Shown here one piece after another: positions 1 through 6,607 of a DNA stretch of 62,332 nucleotides (the first letter of the stretch is position 1; the number at the start of each line of letters is the position of its first letter). Origin of the DNA: Paenibacillus typhae (GTDB lineage Bacteria > Bacillota > Bacilli > Paenibacillales > Paenibacillaceae); assembly GCF_900099765.1 (NCBI RefSeq), contig NZ_FNDX01000035.1:1-62332 (forward strand). Reading direction: 5' to 3'. The notes beneath the pieces are model-generated. The model was not told where the DNA came from. It saw only the letters and a list, made by a program, of their open reading frames with translations, and ran no database searches. The position numbers and the translations under genes are program-made.

Positions 1-404
1 GAGTAGATCATGGCAGGAATGTTTAGCTCCTGCGGCCGACCACGGTGGTTCTTTTTCCGAAGGACGTGCAGGACCGGAGCCAGATCTAAGTGTTCAAAGA
101 TTTGGCAGTATTTATTTTCTGGGCGCATCAGGAGCAATTCCTCAAAGGAAAATAGCTCTTCTTGTCGAATTGAATAGATAGGGATTACCTCTTTTCTTTC
201 TCGGATGTCGGTTTGGTCGCCTATAACTTCGAGAATTTGGGGAGGTACTCCTTTTTCTATGCTCAAAAAATCCAAGCGCAGCAAGGGTTTTGGATTATGA
301 AATTGTCTCCAAAGTACAGTTAAAGCCGACTGAGACTCAAAATTGCCCTTTTTAGTTGCACAAAATGCAGTTATCCGGTGAGCTGCCCAAAGGGAGCGAT
401 TCTG
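1..404 (-). CDS. Partial transposase-like ORF, runs off the left edge
   Basis: On the minus strand an open frame of about 134 codons without stops runs from an in-frame stop at 405-407 off the window edge. It has no clear ATG near its beginning. The translation contains ESQSALTVLWRQFHNPKPLL and, close to the edge, HRGRPQELNIP. This basic GRP patch resembles the N-terminal part of DDE transposases where the DNA-binding region meets the catalytic domain. That assignment is from memory of such proteins, not from a search. The catalytic residues lie outside the window. The lack of a start suggests either a decayed copy or initiation at a rare codon. It could be another DNA-binding protein. Confidence 0.4.
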
Positions 405-511
405 CTAGGGGCTGAATCAAGCAACCGGTACTGATTACGATGAAAAAAATTCAGCGAAATCGATCTACATAACCTCGGACGAAACTAGTCTACAAATAGC
501 TAAAGTAAAAC

Positions 512-549
512 AACGGCCCATCCGCTAAAAGCGGGCAGGCCGTTTCTTT
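512..549 (+). terminator. Intrinsic terminator
   Basis: AACGGCC (512-518) pairs with GGCCGTT (538-544), with an inner CCGC/GCGG stem and a TTTCTTT tail. It lies between the transposase-like ORF and the GntR promoter and insulates the latter. The 405-511 stretch shows nothing else. Confidence 0.7.
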
Positions 550-552
550 ACG

Positions 553-601
553 TTGACAATCCTGTTTAACTGTATTAATAATAATAGTACAGTTAATACA
601 G
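553..601 (+). promoter_or_regulatory. Promoter with nested palindromic operator for the GntR/ABC operon
   Basis: A TTGACA -35 box (553-558), a 17-nt spacer and a TAATAA -10 box (576-581) form a good SigA-type promoter. Over the spacer and -10 lies a perfect 9-bp inverted repeat, TTAACTGTA (566-574) and TACAGTTAA (588-596). A second overlapping pair is CTGTATTAA (570-578) and TTAATACAG (593-601). YtrA-type GntR regulators repress their own ABC operons from such sites. Autoregulation here is inferred from position. Confidence 0.75.
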
Positions 602-642
602 ATAAGTTTTCCATATCTTTAGTTTAGTAAAGGAGGGCACCT

Positions 643-1026
643 ATGTTCGAACTGGATGTCCGCAGCCGCAAGCCGATTTATGAGCAGCTGACTGACAAGG
701 TTAAAGAGATGATTATGCATGGCATCCTTCAGGCGGACGAACAGCTTCCATCGGTTAGAACATTGTCCTCGCAGCTAACGGTTAACCCCAATACGATTCA
801 GAAGGCGTACCGGGAGCTGGAGCGGGAAGGCTTTATTTATTCCTTGCCCGGAAAAGGGAGCTTCGTGGCACCCCTTGCGCAGGAGCGCAGTGAGAGTAAG
901 CGGACAGAGCTGCGCGAAGGTCTGCTGCGGCTGATGGCGGAGGCGGTGTACCTCGGCTTCACCGAAGGCGAGATAAGCGCTTTGTACCGGCAGGTTCTGG
1001 AAGGCAAAAGAGGGGGAGAAGCATGA
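643..1026 (+). CDS. GntR-family regulator, YtrA subfamily
   Basis: This 127-residue protein has the short YtrA architecture: an N-terminal winged helix-turn-helix (about residues 10-75, with PIYEQLTDKVKEMI and LPSVRTLSSQLTVNPNTIQ) and only a short C-terminal helical dimerisation tail instead of a ligand domain. AAAGGAGGG sits at the right distance before the ATG. Its stop overlaps the start of the ABC ATPase gene by 4 bp, so translation is coupled. YtrA relatives repress ABC transporter operons and respond to cell-envelope-active compounds. The promoter-overlapping palindrome upstream supports autorepression. The inducer is not predictable from sequence. Confidence 0.9.
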   Translation: MFELDVRSRKPIYEQLTDKVKEMIMHGILQADEQLPSVRTLSSQLTVNPNTIQKAYRELEREGFIYSLPGKGSFVAPLAQERSESKRTELREGLLRLMAEAVYLGFTEGEISALYRQVLEGKRGGEA

Positions 1027-1925
1027 TTAGTATCCGCGGGGTAAGCAAAATCTTTCAGGGCGAGAAGGCCGTCGACAGCCTCTCGCTGACTGTGCCGAAA
1101 GGGACGATCTACGGCCTGCTCGGATCAAATGGCGCAGGCAAAACCACGCTCCTTAAGACATTGGCCGGGATTTACCGGCCCGACGAAGGGACCGTTACGG
1201 TTGGCGGTGAGCTGGTTTTTGAAGCTCCGGATGTAAAGCGGAGGATTATTTTCATGCCGGACAGCCCATATTTTTTCCCGCAGGCAACGGTGCGGAGTAT
1301 GGCTGCATTTTACCGGTCTATCTATCCTTCATGGAGTGAGAAGCGGTTCGAGGAGCTGGGTACAGCTTTTAAGCTGGACCGGAAGCGTAAGCTCAGCCGA
1401 TTCTCCAAAGGGATGCAGCGTCAGGCTGCACTGTGGCTTGCACTGAGCTGTACGCCGGAGGTGCTGATCATGGACGAGCCGATCGACGGGCTTGATCCGG
1501 TGATGCGCCGGCAGATCAAGAATCTGCTGTTCCAGGAAGTGGCTGACCGCGGCTTGACCGTCCTGATCTCCTCCCACAATCTGCGCGAGATCGAAGATCT
1601 GTGTGACCATGTCGGCATTATGCACGGCGGGCGGATGCTGGTGGAGAAGGAGCTGGATGACCTGAAGGCGGACACGCATAAAATTCAGGTGGCCTTCCGC
1701 GATCAGCGTCACGCCGGTGCGCTCGCCGCCAAGCTGCAGATTCTTCACCAGGAGCAGCGCGGCAGCGTAAGCCTGTATATCGTAAAAGGCGACCGTGAGC
1801 GGATCGCGCAGGCTTTTCATGTGTATGAGCCTTATGTATTCGACCTGCTGCCGCTGACGCTGGAGGAAATCTTTATTTATGAAATGGGGGATGCCGGATA
1901 TGATGCGCAGCCGATTCTTCTTTAA
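1023..1925 (+). CDS. ABC transporter ATP-binding protein
   Basis: The 300-residue cytoplasmic ATPase shows all ABC motifs: Walker A GSNGAGKTT (about 35-43), the signature region SRFSKGMQRQ, Walker B VLIMDEPIDGLDP and the H-loop SSHN. It would energise the membrane protein encoded next. It overlaps the regulator by 4 bp at its 5' end and the permease by 26 bp at its 3' end, so the three form one operon. The set matches YtrB-type ATPases of YtrA-controlled efflux systems. The substrate is unknown. Confidence 0.93.
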   Translation: MISIRGVSKIFQGEKAVDSLSLTVPKGTIYGLLGSNGAGKTTLLKTLAGIYRPDEGTVTVGGELVFEAPDVKRRIIFMPDSPYFFPQATVRSMAAFYRSIYPSWSEKRFEELGTAFKLDRKRKLSRFSKGMQRQAALWLALSCTPEVLIMDEPIDGLDPVMRRQIKNLLFQEVADRGLTVLISSHNLREIEDLCDHVGIMHGGRMLVEKELDDLKADTHKIQVAFRDQRHAGALAAKLQILHQEQRGSVSLYIVKGDRERIAQAFHVYEPYVFDLLPLTLEEIFIYEMGDAGYDAQPILL

Positions 1926-3888
1926 CAGCAGTGTCATCCGCCAGAACCTGCGCCAGCACGGCTGGATCGGAATTATTTACTCGCTCGTTCTTTTATTCGC
2001 GCTGCCGCTGCAGCTGTTCCTGAACAATGACCCTAATCCGGAGCGCCGGACGGTGGACAATTTGTTCTTCATCGGGGGAGAGATTCAGATGCTGTTCTCC
2101 GTTACGGTGCCGGTCGCGGCAGCCTTGTTCCTGTTCCGTTATCTGCAGGCCAAAGCGCCATCCGACCTGTGGCACCGCCTGCCGCTGCGCCGGGAACACC
2201 TGCTGGTGTCCCATACGGCAAGCGGGCTGATTCTGGTGCTCGGACCGGTCTGGCTGACTGCTGCCGTGACCGCCATAGTGAGGCCAATGGCCGGCAACAT
2301 GTATATTTACTCCTGGGCAGATGTGGGACAATGGTGCCTTACACTGACGATCCTTACGCTGTTCCTGTTTATTTTCAGCGTGTTTGTCGGCATCTGCACC
2401 GGGCAATCCGTGCTGCAGGGGGTGGTGATCTATATCCTTCTGGTTCTGCCCACTGTGCTGCTGATGCTGGTGAATGAACATTTCAGCATGTATCTGTATG
2501 GTTATCCGGCATGGTACGGATTAAGGGGACGGAGTGAAGTGTGGTCTCCGCTGATGCATATGATCTATGTCAAAACCAATCCGTTCACTGCCGGTTATCT
2601 GTGGCTCTATTCGGCCCTGTCCGTCCTTTTCTTCGCGCTGTCCTTCGTGCTGTACCGTAAACGCGACGGGGAGAAGGCGGGGCAGGCAATCGCCTTTACG
2701 TACTTTAACCCGCTGTTCAAGGCAGGGGTTATGCTTTGTGCCATGCTGATCTCAGGCACTTATTTCGCTCATCTGCGGAATCAGCAGCTTGGCTGGATTA
2801 TCGCCGGACATCTGGTCGGTGCACTGATCGGCTATATTGCCGCAGAGATGATTATCCGCAAAACCTGGCTGATTCTGAGCCGCAAGGCTGCGCTCGAGTT
2901 TGCCGGATATGCAGTACTGCTGGGGCTTGTGCTGTATATTCCGGTGTCCGGACTCACGGGCTACGAGAACCGGGTTCCGGCTGCGGATAAGATAGTCGGT
3001 GTATATGCTTCTGATAATTATTCCACATACGATGCCTACTGGAACAATGCGTATCCTTTTACAGATAAACAGAGCCCCTTCATCGGGGATAAGGACTATG
3101 TTGAAGCTGTCCGCAAGCTGCATCAGGCAATGGCAACCATGCGGCCTCATCCGCAGAATGTGGAATACCGTGATTTTTATCTCATGTATAAACTGGATAA
3201 CGGGCGGACTTTAAACCGGAGCTACCGGGTTCCCGTTGCCGGTTTTGAACCGGAGCTGCGGGCTGTAATGGAGAGCGACGGGTATAAACGTACATTGTAC
3301 AGGCTTTATCAGCTGGATGAAGAAATAGAAGGCCTGCGTTTCAGTGATTACAACAAGGCACTTATTATTTCGGACCCGCAGGAAATGAATGAGCTGAAAG
3401 AAATATTGAAACAAGAAATTCTGAATATGAGCTATGAGGACCAGACTGGAGGACAGCGTTCATACGCAACCATTCAGATGATAGGCATGCCTGATGATGA
3501 AGGATATCCTTACTTCTCTAATTATGAGTGGAAGCATTCCTTCAGCAAGCTGACGGAGCGGCTTGAGCAGCTGGGTTATGCGGACAAAATCCGCATTACT
3601 CCGGGAGATGTGAAATCAGCAGAGATTATTCCGAACGAATATGCCAGCCGTTTGAGTGGCAATGACCGCTATGATCCCGAACGCCACTTGGAACTGGCCC
3701 GCAAGGAGAACCGCTCCGCTTCAGTTAATGATGCTGCTGCTATTAAGGATATCCTTGACCGGGGACGTTATTATACTAACTCCAGCGGGGGATATCTGGT
3801 GAAGCTGGTCTATAAAGAGGGCAGAGAGGACTTCATAACCCTGCGGGAAGAGGATCTGACTCCGGCAATCAGGGCGGTTCTTCCGTAG
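1900..3888 (+). CDS. ABC transporter permease with large C-terminal soluble domain
   Basis: The membrane subunit starts MMRSRFFFNSSVIRQNLRQ. I chose ATG 1900 over the in-frame ATG at 1879 because GGGGGA (1886-1891) lies 8 nt upstream of it. About eight hydrophobic segments fill the first 350 residues, including two or more around 340-360. The last about 300 residues are hydrophilic and probably extracytoplasmic, rich in Tyr, Asp and Asn. I do not recognise that domain with certainty, although YtrC/YtrD-like permeases with such extensions are common in Paenibacillus. It partners the preceding ATPase. Confidence 0.85.
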   Translation: MMRSRFFFNSSVIRQNLRQHGWIGIIYSLVLLFALPLQLFLNNDPNPERRTVDNLFFIGGEIQMLFSVTVPVAAALFLFRYLQAKAPSDLWHRLPLRREHLLVSHTASGLILVLGPVWLTAAVTAIVRPMAGNMYIYSWADVGQWCLTLTILTLFLFIFSVFVGICTGQSVLQGVVIYILLVLPTVLLMLVNEHFSMYLYGYPAWYGLRGRSEVWSPLMHMIYVKTNPFTAGYLWLYSALSVLFFALSFVLYRKRDGEKAGQAIAFTYFNPLFKAGVMLCAMLISGTYFAHLRNQQLGWIIAGHLVGALIGYIAAEMIIRKTWLILSRKAALEFAGYAVLLGLVLYIPVSGLTGYENRVPAADKIVGVYASDNYSTYDAYWNNAYPFTDKQSPFIGDKDYVEAVRKLHQAMATMRPHPQNVEYRDFYLMYKLDNGRTLNRSYRVPVAGFEPELRAVMESDGYKRTLYRLYQLDEEIEGLRFSDYNKALIISDPQEMNELKEILKQEILNMSYEDQTGGQRSYATIQMIGMPDDEGYPYFSNYEWKHSFSKLTERLEQLGYADKIRITPGDVKSAEIIPNEYASRLSGNDRYDPERHLELARKENRSASVNDAAAIKDILDRGRYYTNSSGGYLVKLVYKEGREDFITLREEDLTPAIRAVLP

Positions 3889-4043
3889 CCTCTGCAGTGT
3901 GCCGGGCACCGGCCCGCCAGTGCTTGACGGGTTGACAGAAACTGGGCCTGTGAATTATGCTGTTGGAAAATGCTAACATCGGACCAAAGCATATGTCTTC
4001 AATTCAATTACCCAAACAAAATGTAAAAGGAGGTCAGAGGCAG

Positions 4044-4214
4044 ATGAATACTTACAACAATGAGCTCAACAACAATAATAGCTATGAAAATTTTATGCAT
4101 TCCGAGAATCCTCGCATGTATTCCATCCCTCTGGTCTCCCTGGATCATAACCCGGTCTCAGCAGCAGGTAATTTATTGACGGTACCGGTATTTACCGGGA
4201 GCCGCGATACGTAA
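4044..4214 (+). CDS. Asn-rich 56-residue peptide, possible leader ORF of the RNA-repair operon
   Basis: AAAAGGAGG (4025-4033) precedes ATG 4044 at good spacing, better than the longer in-frame start at 3957. The peptide begins MNTYNNELNNNNSYENFMH and is unusually rich in Asn, with Tyr, His and Asp. It has no signal peptide or recognisable domain. Its stop is 25 nt before a strong terminator whose T-run ends directly before the RlaP ribosome binding site, so it sits like an attenuator leader peptide. It might equally be an independent small protein. No homologue is recognised. Confidence 0.6.
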   Translation: MNTYNNELNNNNSYENFMHSENPRMYSIPLVSLDHNPVSAAGNLLTVPVFTGSRDT

Positions 4215-4239
4215 CCGGCAGTTAACTGCAGATTGGGGT

Positions 4240-4283
4240 AAGGCCATGGACGACGGAGTCCATGGCCTTTTTATATTTTTTTT
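4240..4283 (+). terminator. Strong intrinsic terminator/attenuator in front of the RNA-repair genes
   Basis: A 12-bp stem pairs AAGGCCATGGAC (4240-4251) with GTCCATGGCCTT (4258-4269) and is followed by T-runs to 4283. The AAGGAG site for RlaP begins at 4291, so no ordinary promoter fits between them. Transcription of the repair genes must pass through this hairpin, or use an unusual start within the TATATT of the T-tract. Confidence 0.85.
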
Positions 4284-4306
4284 GAGCGGAAAGGAGCATG
4301 AACAGA

Positions 4307-5146
4307 ATGTCTGAAATTGAGCTGGAGATTATACGCCAGCTGCGCATGATTGAGGCGGAAGAAGATGTGCGTATCTTGTATGCCTGTGAATCAGGCAGCC
4401 GGGCCTGGGGTTTTCCGTCCAGGGACAGTGATTACGATGTGCGTTTCCTGTACGTGCGCCGGCCTGAAGCCTATCTGTCGATTTTTGAACCGAGGGATGT
4501 CATTGAGCGGCCGATCAGCAATCTGCTGGACATAGGCGGCTGGGATCTGAAAAAAGCGCTGCTGCTGTTCCGCAAATCGAACCCGCCTCTGCTGGAATGG
4601 CTGCAGTCCGGGATCCGGTATGAGGAAAATTACACGGTGGCCGAGAGCATCCGCGCGCTTTCGCCGCTCGGCTTTTCACCGAAATCCTGCATTTATCATT
4701 ATCTGAACATGGCCCGGGGCAACTACCGCACCTATCTGCAGGGGAGCGAAGTCAAGATCAAGAAATACTTCTATGTGCTCCGGCCGCTGCTCGCCTGTGC
4801 CTGGATTGAGAAATATAACGGGGTTCCGCCGCTGGAGTTCTCCGTGCTCGTAGAAACACTGATTCCGGAGGGAACGCTGCTGCGGGAAACCGTGAATCAG
4901 CTGCTGGTCCGTAAAATGTCCGGCGATGAGCTGAAGGTGGAGCCCCGGCTTGAGGTTATAAATAATTATCTGGAGCAGTCAATTGCCCATTTTGAAGAGT
5001 CGGCTTCCCTGTTTGAAGCAGCTCACGGAGTAACGGATGAACAACTGGACGTACTATTTTACAGCGCACTGGCGGAGGTTTGGGGTAACGAAAGCTCCTG
5101 GACTAGAGGATTAAAAGAGGTCAGGAGGCCGTCAGGCGGGCGCTAA
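4307..5146 (+). CDS. RlaP-like DNA polymerase beta superfamily nucleotidyltransferase of an RNA-repair operon
   Basis: This protein of about 279 residues carries the minimal nucleotidyltransferase signature GSRAWGFPSRDSDYDVRF (about 30-47), with the GS helix and the DxD metal ligands. It then continues like YcgL/RlaP proteins. ATG 4307 is preferred to 4298 because AAGGAG (4291-4296) is only 1 nt from the latter. The RlaP family was named for its association with RNA ligase operons. Here it is followed 15 nt later by Hen1 and then Pnkp, which is diagnostic context. The exact reaction of RlaP is not established. Confidence 0.87.
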   Translation: MSEIELEIIRQLRMIEAEEDVRILYACESGSRAWGFPSRDSDYDVRFLYVRRPEAYLSIFEPRDVIERPISNLLDIGGWDLKKALLLFRKSNPPLLEWLQSGIRYEENYTVAESIRALSPLGFSPKSCIYHYLNMARGNYRTYLQGSEVKIKKYFYVLRPLLACAWIEKYNGVPPLEFSVLVETLIPEGTLLRETVNQLLVRKMSGDELKVEPRLEVINNYLEQSIAHFEESASLFEAAHGVTDEQLDVLFYSALAEVWGNESSWTRGLKEVRRPSGGR

Positions 5147-5161
5147 TGGAGGGAACTAGAG

Positions 5162-6607
5162 ATGCATTTAATCATCAGGGCGACGGGAGCGGGAGCAGGC
5201 ATGCTGTCCCATCTGCTGGCCAAAAATCCGAATAACCTGTACGACCGGACTGAAAAAGAGGCGAGAGTCCGCATTGTTTTTACCGCCTCCTCCGAAGAGG
5301 TGACCGAAGCCGTTATTTATGTAACGCCTGACCCGGTGGAGCTTGTAAAGGGAGACTCACAGGCGCACAATGATATTACGCAATATATCAATGACCGGGA
5401 ATTTGTGACCAGCAGCCTGTTCTGCACTTACATCCGGGCGGCGCTTGGTACGGCACTAAACGGCAAACCGAAGGAAGCCTATGTGCACTGGGTGAAGGAG
5501 CCGCTGGAGCTTGCGTTGAGCTTCGGGCCTGTGGCATCCAATCTGCCGGACCACACGGTGGAAGAGCTGTTTGGTGCCCTTGGCTATGAGGTTTCTCTGG
5601 AACGCGGCGATGCGGAATATACCTTTGCGTTAAAAGCGCGCAGCTCGGCAAGATATATCCGGCTTAAAGGGAAGCAGACACTGCAGACTGCATTGCAGCA
5701 GCTGTTTGTGCTGATACCCGCTCTGGATGACTACAAGCATTATTACATCAGTGATGATGAAGTGGATAAAATCCGGCGTTACGGCGCAGGCTGGCTGGAG
5801 CAGCATCCGCAGCGGGCACTGATTCTGAAGCGCACGCTGCGTTTTGGAGGAGCGATCAGGCAGTATGAGGAGATGGCGGCAAAAGAGCTGCGGACAGCCG
5901 GCGGCGGCCCCGGAGCACCGGCAGACATCCCCGTACTGGAAGAGTCCGCCCCCGGCGGTTCAGCAGAACCACCCGGAGTTCAGGAAGCACCGAAGGTACG
6001 GCTTAACGATCTGCGCTATGAGGCGATTGCCCGGACGGTCGGGGAGCTGGACGAAAGAGCGAGCATCGTGGACTTCGGCTCCGGGGAAGGCAAGCTGTCG
6101 GCCAGGCTCAGCAGTGTGCCGGGCGTCCGTGAGATCCGGGCGGTTGAGCCTTCAGCTGCTTCGCAGCTGCGGGCGATGGAGCGCTTCGCCAAGCTTGAGG
6201 GCAGAACGGGGACGGTGGTTCCCGAGCCGGTGACCGGCTCGTTATTCTATTTCGATGAGTCGCTGCGGGGCAGGGATGTTATGATTTTGTGTGAGGTTAT
6301 TGAGCATATTGATGAACACCGGCTGGACCGGGTGATGGATACTATTTTTGGCCAGTATGGCCCCAAGACCCTGATTGTGACAACGCCGAACAAGGATTAC
6401 AACACCGTTTACGGGATGGAGCAGGAGGAAATCCGGCATGGCGACCACCGGTTCGAGTGGGGGCGTGAAGCCTTCTCGGCCTGGTGCAGCCGCTGGACTG
6501 GAGCTTTTCCTTATGCAGCTGAGATTACTGGAATCGGTGAAGGTTCTGCGGAGTATGGATACCCGACGCAGATGGCGGTATTTACGAGAGGAGAACAACT
6601 GCAATGA
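5162..6607 (+). CDS. hen1: Hen1, 3'-terminal RNA ribose 2'-O-methyltransferase
   Basis: The 481-residue protein has the bacterial Hen1 layout. An N-terminal half (about 1-240) is known in the family to stimulate the Pnkp ligase. A Pro/Gly-rich linker (about 240-278) follows, then a SAM methyltransferase with motif I IVDFGSGEGKL (about 300-310). The Mn-binding residues are in CEVIEHI (about 377) and DHRFEW (about 427). It methylates the 2'-OH at the break of a cleaved RNA so that the repaired junction resists recutting. A GGAGGG site precedes ATG 5162. The stop overlaps the pnkp start by 4 bp, matching the known physical Hen1-Pnkp complex. Confidence 0.95.
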   Translation: MHLIIRATGAGAGMLSHLLAKNPNNLYDRTEKEARVRIVFTASSEEVTEAVIYVTPDPVELVKGDSQAHNDITQYINDREFVTSSLFCTYIRAALGTALNGKPKEAYVHWVKEPLELALSFGPVASNLPDHTVEELFGALGYEVSLERGDAEYTFALKARSSARYIRLKGKQTLQTALQQLFVLIPALDDYKHYYISDDEVDKIRRYGAGWLEQHPQRALILKRTLRFGGAIRQYEEMAAKELRTAGGGPGAPADIPVLEESAPGGSAEPPGVQEAPKVRLNDLRYEAIARTVGELDERASIVDFGSGEGKLSARLSSVPGVREIRAVEPSAASQLRAMERFAKLEGRTGTVVPEPVTGSLFYFDESLRGRDVMILCEVIEHIDEHRLDRVMDTIFGQYGPKTLIVTTPNKDYNTVYGMEQEEIRHGDHRFEWGREAFSAWCSRWTGAFPYAAEITGIGEGSAEYGYPTQMAVFTRGEQLQ

